Below, piece after piece: positions 10,707 through 21,374 of a stretch of 64,000 bases of DNA. The DNA lies in the NCBI GenBank assembly GCA_010093705.1, contig MU006091.1, positions 1,230,702 to 1,294,701 on the forward strand. Reading direction: 5' to 3'. The position numbers and the translations under genes were made by a program. The notes under the pieces were generated by a model. That model was given only the letters and a program-made list of their open reading frames with translations. It ran no database searches and was not told the origin of the DNA. Origin of the DNA: Patellaria atrata CBS 101060 (lineage: Eukaryota; Ascomycota; Dothideomycetes; Patellariales; Patellariaceae). Position 1 is the stretch's first letter. Each line of letters starts with the position of its first letter.

Positions 10707-13490
10707 ATGGCTTGGCAATCGCCCTCAGCCATGGGTAGCGGAGGGAATGCTGGTGGAGGGGAAGGCAATGCGCCTGCGGGGACAGAGTATACACTTCAGG
10801 GTAAGTGGATGGAGATGCAGAGGCTGAGTCCATACATCATCCCTGACAAGAATCATACACTATGTAAGTATGAGATGCTAACATATACTTATTTATCCAG
10901 GTGTTATGCGCTTCCTCCAGATAGAATGGCACAACCACGAGCGGGCTAGGAATGCATGGGACATTGAGCGCGCTGAGATGAAAGCAAAAATTGCAAAGCA
11001 AGAAGGCGAGTGCCGTAGTGCGAAAAAACTGAACGATCAGTTGGACAAGCAAATTCGGATGCTGGAGCTGGCACTGAAAGCTGAGCGGACCAAATCCAAA
11101 GCTTTGCAGACTGGTGATAAGGTCACTGTTGAAGAGGAGTCTAAACGAGAACAGAAACGCAAGATTGCTCTGAAATCAGATTCGAAAAGCGGTACGAAGC
11201 AGACTAAGCGTGGGCATCCATTTTGCTCAATTACACCTTTCCCATATTCATAGTGCTGACTGCTATATCTCAAATCAGCGCCTAACAAGCCCCATAATTC
11301 CTTTCTCGATATCGAACCTGAGGGACGCGAGTTACAGAACTTAAACTTCGAGTCACAACGGGAAAAGTCTAAACATTACCTCCAGAAATGTGTAGAAGAG
11401 ATAACGTATCTCCTCACACCACCGTCTCACCCCCCTCCCCAACAAGCTATGCAAGCATTCGCAAACCAGTCAGCTCTTTTCAACCAATCAGAGGCCCAGC
11501 AACCTCTAGAAGAGCTGTATATGCAACAGCGGCAGAAGAATCAACAACAACTTGGGCCAAATATCTCTCATCCCGCTCCGAATCACAAACCTCCTCCAAT
11601 TCCATCCTTAGCCGACCTTCCAAACCTTACGCACAATTCTCAACCACAACATCAAGCCGCTTTCATGACAAGAGAAGTTCCAAGCCAACAACCCTTACCT
11701 CAGCCGACCGCTCCTCTCCCTTCTGTGAACAATAATAACAACCAACATGCTCAACTATCCTTATCCGAGGATCCTCTAGATATGGCTCACACTTTTAATT
11801 CTTTCAATCGGGACCTCCCATCAAAAGAGGATCAGCTTGCACCTCGTCAACCTCTTGCGGAAGACCAAGATGTGTGGAACTTTGATGAGTCAACCACCCT
11901 AGCTGAACCGACGCCGAACGCACTTCCTCCGAGACGGCCCGATACAGACCTCTTCCCCAGTGCAAACAGTATACCAGCGAAGTCCCCACCTAGGACGGGT
12001 CTAGGGCCTCACAGAAGGAAAAGTTCAGGATCACAGCCAATGTCACGACGACGTAGTGAAGGCTACGAGGCGCGAGATTCTGCTGCAGGTCAAAACACGA
12101 AACAAGATCCTCAGTTTAAGGTTCGATTCGCACTAAGGGGTCATATGGATGTGGTCAGGTCTGTTATATTTACAGGGGGTGGTAGCCCTGCTGAACCGGA
12201 GATCTGTACTGCTGGTGATGATGGGCTCATCAAACGATGGATAATCCCTGCGAGCTACAACAACTTCCCTCAGCAACAACAGCAACAGCATGGACAAGCG
12301 GGTGATTTGGACATATCGTCGTACTTCACGCACAGAGGGCACGACGGTATCGTTACCTCACTTGCTGCATGTTCGGCATCTGGAAGCTTTTCAACTGGAG
12401 GACGTGCTTCTGGAGACGGTTGGATATTCTCGGGAGGCCAGGATTCCACAATCAGAGTATGGGAACGCGGACGTGTGGACCCTAAAGCTACCCTAGATGG
12501 CCATACTGATGCTGTGTGGGCTGTATGCATGTTGCCAGCCACCTGCGCCAGCGTTTTTAGTCAGGATAGCAACGGCTTTGGGGGTGCTGATCGGCTTCTT
12601 CTCGCTTCCGGTTCTGCAGATGGAACCGTCAAGATATGGGCCGTGAGTGCACCACCTCAACTCGCATCTCCCCAATCCGGGTCAAGAAGAGGCGTTGGTG
12701 GAAGCAGAAGGGTGTCGGTGACTTCAGGCTCTAACTATCCATCTTCCCCTCAACCTAGCGTCGCAAGCGCGACACCATTCCATTACACTTTAGTTCACTC
12801 CATAGAACGCGCGGGCCACCCCTCACCGACGTGTATAACACCTCTATCTATCACCGGTGAGAACTTCGTCGTCTCATACAACGACGCTTCCATCCTCATC
12901 TTCGACACCCGCACCGGCGAAGAAATCATCGGTATGGCTTCCGGCGAGACCTACGACGGTACCCCGGCCACAGGCGTCAACGCCGTCGTCGCAACCACAG
13001 TCGGACTCGAGGGAACCGCAACACTGGACCCCAGCCGCGGCATAACCGAAGACGAGAACGTCGTCCATGGCGCCACAGGCTCGAGTACCAGCGGAGGCGT
13101 CGAGGGCGTCATTATCAGCGGGCATGAAGATCGCTTTATCAGGTTCTTCGATGCGAATAGTGGTATGTATCTATCTCCCCCCGTCCCCCTCCACCGAATC
13201 TTCCTCCGCGATCGAATCTGATATTAATAGGTCAATGCACATACAACATGCTCGCCCACCCGGCCGCCATCTCCGCCCTCTCCCTCAGCAAAGACGGCCG
13301 CGAAGCCGTGTCCGCGGGCCACGACTCCAGCATCCGCTTCTGGTCCCTTGAGAAGAGGATGTGCACGCAGGAAATCACGAGCCATCGGCCCATGCGCGGC
13401 GAAGGCGTTTGCAGCGTCGTGTGGAGCCAGGACGGACGGTTGGTCGTTAGTGCGGGCGGTGATGGCGTTGTTAAAGTTTTTGCGCGATGA
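10707..13490 (+). CDS. pro11: striatin, STRIPAK scaffold (PRO11 family)
   Basis: Striatin is the scaffold of the STRIPAK phosphatase/kinase complex, which controls hyphal fusion and fruiting-body development in filamentous ascomycetes. Four exons: 10707-10800, 10901-11191, 11279-13162 and 13231-13490, giving 842 aa with every junction in frame. The N-terminus carries the striatin hallmark [20 protein letters not shown] followed by a long coiled coil (residues about 30-120). A disordered Pro/Gln-rich linker follows, and the C-terminal half is a WD40 propeller, with blades seen around [31 protein letters not shown] and [11 protein letters not shown], ending in [10 protein letters not shown]. 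The ATG at 10707 is the only one that joins the first exon to the family motif. The 3' part is very C-rich and then switches to G-rich (see findings). Confidence 0.95.
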
Positions 13491-14189
13491 GGGACTGGAG
13501 ATGGGGAGGATGGGAGTGGTGTTGATGTATAGGGGAAGTAAGATTACGTTTGGGGGGAAGGGGGGCCCTTTTCTTGTATCCACTCACACTTACACACACT
13601 TTTGTGTCGTTGTACGCATCGTGTTGTTTTTCGCTCATTTTTCTGCCCGGGTGGGAGGGGTTGGAGCGTGCATGGCATCAGATCTTCTATTCTTTTCGCT
13701 GCTTTATAGGGATATCTGGTTAGTGTGACCGGTGGGGTGGAGAGGGGGAAGAGAGGGTGCGAGGTGCCTCATAGCTGTATTATAGAAACTTGACGGATCT
13801 GTTCTGTCTTGAATGAGATTTGTCCGGTGTGGTCGGGGGGATGGATGGGACAATAGAGACAAGTTACGCTACTCGAAAATGGGAAAGTGCGACTGTGTCC
13901 TCTGTTCTGTGTGTGATTTGTGCAATCAATTTCGCATATCGCTCGATTCTTTCTACTGTTCTCTCTTTTATGGTACAGAAGTATCTGATCCCAAGTTCCT
14001 ACCCCAACCTCATGAACAACATCTGGCCAACCCCAGAGTGCCGGTAGTGGGTAGAGATCATAACACATGCCAACATCAGGAACATACCCGCCAGACCATC
14101 AAGCAGACATCCAACGCCGCGCAATGCACAAGCAGTAACAGTCCCATATCTCGGATCCAGTCACAATATAGACCCACGGTCACAACATC
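13491..14189. other. convergent intergenic region
   Basis: The 3' flanks of striatin (+) and the UBA/UIM gene (-). The first 250 bp are strongly G-rich on the + strand. The ORFs here overlap the UBA/UIM gene antisense or look accidental. Confidence 0.5.
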
Positions 14190-16886
14190 TCACTCAACCG
14201 CAAACTCAATATGCCTTCTTCCTCCATCCTCAGCATCACTCCCAAGTTCAACAAGCATATCATCATCCGCATCCCTCGCCTTCTTCCCCGCCGCACCTTC
14301 CAAATCGCCCAACCCCCCGATCAACGTGCCGCCAGCCCTCTCCTCCATCTCGACGCCCTCGTCCAGGGCCCTGCCCCACTCATCGTATTTGGGCGGATTT
14401 TCCGGGTCGTTTTCGAAGCTCCAGGGCGCGGTGTCGAAGTCGTCCGTTTCGCGCGTATCCCAAATCTCATCGTCGTTGACGGAGAGGAGTTCGGGAGCGG
14501 CGGCCTCCTCGTCAGCGAAGTGGGCGTTGTCTTTCTCTATGAAGCGGGTCAGGGGCTCTGGGAGCGAGATGCTGCGAGGCGCGGTGGCGTAGGTAGAGGC
14601 GTAGACGAGTAGGACGTCGCGGGACGTGTTGGCGGCGGCGTCTAGGACGGCGGATTCGGTGGTGCGTTCTTTGGTTAGGGCTGCGTGGGTTTCGGTTATG
14701 TATTCGATTTTCCACCACTGTGGTTGGGTGGGTTTGGACTGGGATACAATGGTCTCGTCAGTGTTGTCGGCGTTGACGGTATTGCCGATATTGTCACCGT
14801 TACTGACTAGAGTGTCGATGTTGACGGTATTGCCGGCATTGTCGCTGGTATTGCCGGTGTTGTCGCTAGTATTGTCGGTACTATCGGGGGTCGTTGTAAG
14901 GAGGTATGTAATGCGAGGGGAAGTGGAGACACCGCGTAAGGTGTAAATATGTTCTGGCATGAGACTTGGATCGTCGGACGGCTTCGTTAAGATCTTTGAT
15001 ATGCTGTCTAGGGTAGCACGTACCCTCTCCTTTTCGAGATTCAACACTATGACTAAATTAGTATCGGAGACGTGGAGCAAGGGAGGGATACCGTACTTTC
15101 GACTTTACGCTCGACATTTTCATAAATGTATTCAAGCTGTTTGATAACATCGGCATTGTGAGCGTCCAAAGCAGCTTGTTGTGAGTCAGTGTTGTCAACC
15201 TCAATGAGCTGGTTTTCTGAATTAACGGGTTTGTATTTGACATCTTGGAATGCAGACATGGCTGTCTTGAGAAGCAGAAGTGCGTCTGTAGCCTTGCCAG
15301 TTTCGGGATGCCGGTAGGTCTGCATTTTATGCTGCTTCTCCTCAATTTGATTGATAACATCTCTACATTTTGCCATTTGCCTTCTCATGTCTTTGGTAAC
15401 AGTCACGTTATCCGCCAGATATCGATCCACGTACCACGATGCTGGAATATTCATATTCAACTTCGTCGCCGATGAGTCCGGTTGGTTTAGTCGTATGATT
15501 AGTACGTCTGCTAGCTCTTTCAGGGCGATATTGTCTTCCGCTTTTCCATCCATATCTATGCCCCAGATATGATTATCCATCGCATCGTACAAAGACCATG
15601 TCGGTCCGCTGGGTGTATTGTCCAAAGTGCAATCGACGCACCAGAAATCCACGTTGTTTGATTGATCTTTGGTGCTTTGTTCTGCCACTGAATGAAACAA
15701 GTGTCTGAAGTTCGCTTCAGGGGATAGGGTAGAAACAGCTATTTCCCAAGCAATCAAGAACCTATCACTTAGACTCTTGGGGTTATGCATGTCGACATCG
15801 GTCAGGGCCCTAAGATTGCTCAAGGCTTCAGCGCTGCCATATGATCGATCTGTATGCACCAAGAATGCCATCAGGCGCTGGGTTTCTACCAAGAGGTCAA
15901 ATTCCGGGTCATAGGTCGGCTCGTCCTCAAGGTGGATTGGATCCCAGTTTTGAATGGGTGATCCAGTCCACCAAGTGCTGTTTTCTCCATAATCATCCTT
16001 GAGACCTGGACCACATCGCTGGAGAAGTTCTCGAGCGGCCGGAATATGGACGAGGATGGACAGTAGGTTTGGCAGGAAGTCGGGAGTGCCCAAGGGTTTA
16101 AGGATCACAGGTTCACCGGTAACTCGCCTACGATAGTGCACCGGAAGGTCCTCGATTACCTCGTAACTACTGGCACGTGGAATTGTCATCGCCCAGTCAC
16201 TAGTTTCATAATGGGATCGTGTGGCAGGGCCAAAATGACCACTTCCTATGACACCGCTTTCCTGTTGCGAGTGGTTATTGCCCATTTCCCAATCTGTTCC
16301 TGAGGAGTGCCTTTAGTATATTGCCCATAATTCGGAAGTATTATTGATTCGTGAAAGGTTGCGCACCTGAATCTACCCGTTTTAGACCACCTGAAGCCAC
16401 AGATCGATTGCTGGCCCTCGAGGGTGGTCTAGTAGGCGCAGTAGAACTGACATGATATTGTGTGAGCGAATCATTGGCATAATCGATCTGGAAAGCTGAT
16501 AGAGGGAAGATGTGTTAGCGCAATGAAGCAAGGCCTTATGACAGCTAGAGATAATACCAGGTATGCCACTTTGTATGTCACCGTATCGGTCCTGTGTAAA
16601 CGCACTCTCGTCATATCCAGTGTTGTTCTGCCAGATAAATGAGTACAGGAGAACAATGAGGTATGTGAATGCTCCACCTTGTACTGGTCTGGATTTATAT
16701 AATAAGCCTCGACAGCAGCTGACAAATCTGATAGATTCTAAAAGGACCATGGCATTAGCATCCATTATCCAAATAGGTGTGGTAAACCTTGGGCGTGACT
16801 ACCTTAAGAAAGCGAAGAGCAGTCTCACGATCAGAGCTCGTAAATTCTATGAACTGTAATATAGCTTCTTCGGAAGGGCTTGCCAT
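14190..16886 (-). CDS. fungal UBA/UIM-type ubiquitin-interaction protein
   Basis: Six exons on the minus strand: 16803-16886, 16678-16737, 16558-16627, 16367-16495, 15097-16299 and 14190-15046, giving 800 aa. The first three exons build a UBA-like domain: SEEAILQFIEFTSSDRETAL, then LSAAVEAYYINPDQY. A Pro/Ser segment (APTRPPSRAS) and a large conserved body follow, recognisable from GHFGPATRSHYET, ELLQRCGP, WTGSPI and HIWGIDMDG. After a helical stretch comes the family's late motif YTLRGVST and an acidic C-terminus. The layout matches Pezizomycotina UBA/UIM proteins sometimes annotated as USP25/28-like; I see no cysteine-protease catalytic box, so it is a probable ubiquitin-binding protein rather than an active peptidase. 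The exon 4 donor is ambiguous (16366 or 16390, both in frame), and the exon 2 donor is the weak GTGGAG. Confidence 0.8.
14761..14887 (-). repeat. in-frame minisatellite in the UBA/UIM gene
   Basis: On the coding strand this stretch encodes Asp-Asn-Thr/Ala and Gly-Asn-Thr units (DNTGNTSDNAGNTVN). The nucleotide unit is about 15 nt and imperfect (variants of TTGTCGCTGGTATTGCCGG on the + strand). It lies between the YTLRGVST motif and the next ordered block, so it is probably a variable-length linker. Confidence 0.75.
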
Positions 16887-17629
16887 GGTGGGAAGTGCAG
16901 AGACGAAATCGCTCAAGGCACGGTAAAGGTTACGAATGGGTGCTTGGAGGAGTATTCAAGGAAGCTATATCAGAGGTCCCAAGTCAGATACAGTGGGTAG
17001 ATGTGTTGTTGTTGACACCAGAGAGAGAGAGAGAGTTACCTCATCATCAGCTCGTCAAGAAGTTCATGAGCAATGTTTGGGCAAGAGCGACCGCACACCC
17101 AGGCCAGATAAAGAAAGGAAGGTACGACAAACACTATTTTTATACTTGGCGTCTATAACGGGAAATGTATCTAGGACGACACAGTTGGGATTGCTTCCAT
17201 AGATTGTGAGGTTTTTGAGGGGTGCAGTAAGGCACAGTACAGGGGTTTAGGTTTGCATGGGCTAAGCCGGGAAGCTCCCTATTACAGCATTTCTTATGGA
17301 AATAACGACATCCAGGGTTCTATAATGTGATAAATAATGATTTGTACGAAGTAGTTTATTACGAAGAATACTGTTCCAGGATCCAAAGAACCCAGTCCGA
17401 TCTTCCAGAATACACTCTCCGAAAAAACCACCTCACCTATGGCGATTCCTATATCAGCGTCTTTGCTTCAGAGTCTGAACTCCAGGCTTCACGATCAAGA
17501 GTTGTGAGGTGCAGACATGGTAGCTGAGCCGCATAGACCGAAGTCCTCGTAGTCCCTGAAACTTCGATTCATTCTATACTATTACATCCTACTTCTTCTC
17601 TTCCCCCCCAAAATAGCGCCCTTTGCCCC
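16887..17629. other. intergenic between UBA/UIM gene and RPT2
   Basis: Promoter side of the UBA/UIM gene and 3' side of RPT2. A short GA microsatellite lies at about 17021-17034. Small ORFs (16880-17158, 17327-17527) show no protein-like features. Confidence 0.45.
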
Positions 17630-19244
17630 TTACAAATACAAACCCTCTGGTTCACCCTCACTCTTCGTCTTGAGGACGCTTTCCCTTGCGCTCCTAAAGT
17701 CCGCCATCTGCACCCTCATGCGACGCTCTCGTAGAGCCCTAAGGCCAGCTTCGGAGCAGATGGCTTTGATATCGGCGCCGGAAAGATCGTCCTTCTGGCT
17801 GATGAACTCATCCAGATCGACGTCATCGGCGAGAGACATTTTGGAGGTGTGAAGTGTGAAAATCTTTTTCTTCGTATTTTCTGTTCGGTATCAGTAAGAG
17901 TTCTAAAGGGGACGGGGTGGGGGCGGGTTGAGGGCACTTACGATCAGGGTTCTCGAAGAGAATCTTGCGGTCGATACGACCGGGACGGATGAGCGCGGGG
18001 TCTAGTGTATCAATCTTATTGGTAGCCATGATAACCTTGACATCACCGCGGTCGTCGAAGCCGTCAAGCTGATTGAGAAGCTCCAACATGGTACGTTGAA
18101 CCTCACGTTCGCCACCAGAGGTAGAGTCATAACGTTTTGTGCCAATAGCGTCGATTTCGTCGATAAAAACGATGGAGGGTGCGTGTTCAGCGGCGACTTG
18201 GAAGAGCTGTCGTACGAGTCTGGGCCCGTCCCCGAGATACTTTTGAATGAGCTCGGAGCCGACGATACGCAGGAAGGTTGCACTTGTTTGGTTTGCCACT
18301 GCCTTTGCGAGAAGGGTTTTGCCAGTACCCGGACCGCCGTAAAGAATCACACCTTTCGGAGGCTTGATGCCCATTTCCTCGTACAGCTCGGGGTGCAGCA
18401 AAGGTAGCTCGACAGCCTCTCTGACTTCTTGAATCTGTGACTCCAATCCACCTATGTCGGCGTAGGATTCTGTGGGCGCTTTATCAAGCTTCATGACAGA
18501 GACCAGAGGATCTGCATCGTCCGTCAAAACCCCGACAACGGAAACCGACTTGTGGTGAAGAAGGATGCTCGCGCCAGGCTCTAAAAGATCCTTGTCCACA
18601 AATGACATGATGGAGACATAATATTCAGGACCAGTGGCGCTCGAAACAATGGCATGATCGTCATCTATGAGCTCCTCCAAGTTGCCGACACCCATAGGAC
18701 TTCCCCTCATATCATCCACTCGCGACCTTTCATCTGCATTACGATCCAAAGCTTCGGAATCTCCTCCCGCTGAAGCCGCTGGTTGGCTCTGGACAGCCTT
18801 GGCCTTACGGAGTCGCTCTTGATTCTCAACATATTCCTCTTCGAGCAAAAGATGGTCGTGTATCCTTTGCATACGTAGGTATCTTAGTTTGCAACGAGCT
18901 GTAGGGTAAATGATGGGTAGCTTGGCAGCAGCATTGGGACCAGCCGCCTTACGCTTCTTGCGTCCGATACGCGTTGTCGGTTGCGGGGGAGGTTCATACT
19001 TGGGCTTGTCTTTCTGTATATCATGTAGTCAGTAAAGTTCGCCTTCAAATTCGCGGCATGAAGGAAACCGTGGGATATGGAACTTCAAGCACATCCAGCT
19101 CAGATTTGAAGGGGCGTACCTTAGAATCTTTCTTGTCCTTGCCTTCACCCGGGGCGTTGCCACCGATGTTAGATTGATTCGCACCCTGATAATATGTCAG
19201 CTTGGAAGCATCGGAGGTAGGCTCGGAGGCTTTGAGCTCACCAT
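17630..19244 (-). CDS. RPT2: 26S proteasome regulatory ATPase Rpt2
   Basis: Rpt2 is one of six AAA+ ATPases of the 19S base that unfold substrates and open the 20S gate. Four exons: 19242-19244 (the ATG only), 19120-19185, 17942-19013 and 17630-17880, giving 463 aa. The product starts MGANQSN, fitting the N-myristoylation signal (Gly2, Ser at +6) known for Rpt2. Then come [10 protein letters not shown] and a coiled coil around [11 protein letters not shown]. The AAA module has Walker [11 protein letters not shown], Walker [12 protein letters not shown], the second region of homology with [19 protein letters not shown], and arginine fingers in RPGRIDRKI. It ends in LYL, the Rpt2-type HbYX-like gate-opening tail. 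Length and order match the family. The first exon is fixed because intron removal joins ATG directly to the Gly codon. Confidence 0.97.
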
Positions 19245-21360
19245 ACTAGTGCTCTATCGGAGGATACAGTAGGAGGAGATTATGAAGATGTCGTTGGAGC
19301 TATCCGTAGAACAACTGAAGCGCGTTGCTCCTCTGAATTAGGGAGCGCGAGAAGACTTGGAAGTGATGATGTTGATGAGGTCTACAGACGCCAGGCACAA
19401 GAGATGTCGCGGCTATTACAATCTTACAGAGCTGCTTGGGGGTGCCTAACAATAGCACCGGCTGTTAGATCCGGAGCACTCTACCAGGGCAGTCGCGGGT
19501 TAGTCATTACGGTCCGTGCAGCTAGCTCGATTATCGGCTATATAAACTCTTCGTTCTTCCTCCTCTTCCTCTTCTTTCTCTTTTCTTCTTCATACTTACC
19601 TTCTTGGGGTCGTCTGTGATCAAGAATACGGACACCTAGCAGTTTGCCCTTCATTGCACATCGAGGTGGCTGAGCCGCTATAGATCTCCTTCGGGGGCTC
19701 TACCGGGGCAATTTTTGCTTGTAAACCACTTTTTCATTGATGTTCTCACCATGAGTGGGAGCTTGAGGAAAGGGTTCTTGATCTCGTCGACACATGCAGA
19801 TTCAGCCTATAGCCCCTGCTAAAACGCGTGTATTCCACCATAGTCATAAATAATTTTCTTAAAACGTACAGTGTGTTCCCGGTTCGCTAGAGAACTTTGT
19901 AGATTCTAACTTCTAATCCTAACGGTCGCAACTGGAGCGTAACGCTACTACCGTATGCAAAAAGAAGTGACTAGTTTCTCGGCCTTGTCTCACTGTACCA
20001 TTCCACCCATTTGTTGGAGAATGTATTTAACATACCGTCGCATGCCTTACGCACACTTGTGGCTCACCTCTACTTGCGGCATCGTAAAGAGGGACATCAC
20101 AGAGTCGTCATCCTATGACGCGGAGTACTTATCGAGTCACCGCGAGGTCCAAGGCAGCAAGCTGAACAGGGAGAAGGGAAATTGTAGCTCTATGGTGATA
20201 TTGCTGTGTGTTCCGATTACGACAAACGCCGACCCTGTTGTATCAGAATCGGCTTCAATCATTACCTTATTGGCTTGTCGCTTTTTTTTTAACGCCCTTC
20301 TGCGACTAAGGGAATTAGGTTTCGTGTTGCGAAGATGATACCCAACTTCGTACTCTGTACTGTACGTTAAGATAGACGAGAAAATAAGCTCTGGAATCAC
20401 AGCACGTTTTTCCCGTAGATTTAGTGGCGTTTATAGCTGCCAGATGGCAGATTGCCCATTAACCCATTTTTTGGTATCTACGCCCACCTGCCGTATGGGG
20501 ATTAAATAAAGGGATATCGAGAAACGGAAACATGGCGAGCGAGTTATGAAAACGCGCCTGGGTACGGGCGGTACTTTACTTACTCTAAGGTACACGGTAA
20601 AATTTTCTTTTCTGTCTCCTCTTCGTAACCATTTCCCGTTTTGTTCTGTCTAAAGCTTACATGTCGGTAAGTCGGTACTTTCGGTCGCTCGATTCGTTGC
20701 AATCCCATCCATATAATTCATCGTTATTGGTTCGATTAGAAGCGAATTCGAAGCGATGTGGACGGGATGTGTAAAGTCAGGTCGGTGCACGGATGGTGGA
20801 TGCTTGACATTCCGAGCATTGCGAGGGCTTCCACATATACTCGTGCCGGACGAGACTAATAATATTTTGTGGTTGTTTGCATCGCAAGGCAGCTGTGCCA
20901 GACATATTACAAGCCATCCCTCAGTGTAGACTTCATCTTCACTTCATCTTCCTTTCAGCTTTCTCACCCAGCCTTACACGCTTCTACAGCTTTCTGTCAT
21001 TTTATCTTAGGGACCCTTTATTTTGCCTGACATCTTTGACAGACGTGAACTATTCCTCACTTGCTCTCTTCTCTATCTGCACTAGGTTGCCACAGCTGTA
21101 CACAAACTCTGCATTGCTATTATATACCGGATACCTTAACATGTAGTTATTTCCTATCAAAAGTCAGTCGCACCTTCCCGCCATCTCAACACTTCCTACT
21201 TCATCTTTTATTACCCCGTCACTCATCTATACGAGCCGAGTCAACAGTTCATAAGGTTCTTTCCCAATCTGGCCGAGGGTTTGACAAATTCCTTGGCTTC
21301 TACATCGGTACTTTCTATACTTTAGACTGACGGGCCTAATCCCCGGAACTTCCATGCGAG
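19245..21360. other. 2.1 kb intergenic, divergent promoters of RPT2 and the ABCB gene
   Basis: No coding frame with family resemblance was found. A TGTACTGTAC motif lies at 20356-20365. The last 450 bp are pyrimidine-rich and contain an ATG-TAG minimal upstream ORF at 21141-21146, plus the overlapping upstream ORF listed separately. The long spacing fits an inducible transporter promoter, though that is inference. Confidence 0.45.
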
Positions 21361-21374
21361 ATGGGTATAAATGA
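21354..21374 (+). promoter_or_regulatory. upstream ORF overlapping the ABCB start codon
   Basis: ATG CGA GAT GGG TAT AAA TGA begins 7 nt before the transporter ATG (21361) in another frame and ends 11 nt after it. A scanning ribosome would meet this ATG first. It may limit translation of the transporter if the transcript starts upstream. Confidence 0.6.

Noticed and set aside
15053-16285. Treating the frames at 14190-15080 and 15053-16285 as two separate genes
   Set aside because: A 50 bp intron (15047-15096) joins them in frame, and the upstream exons add the UBA domain, giving one gene.
17021-17034. GA microsatellite
   Set aside because: Too short to be notable and located in ordinary intergenic DNA.
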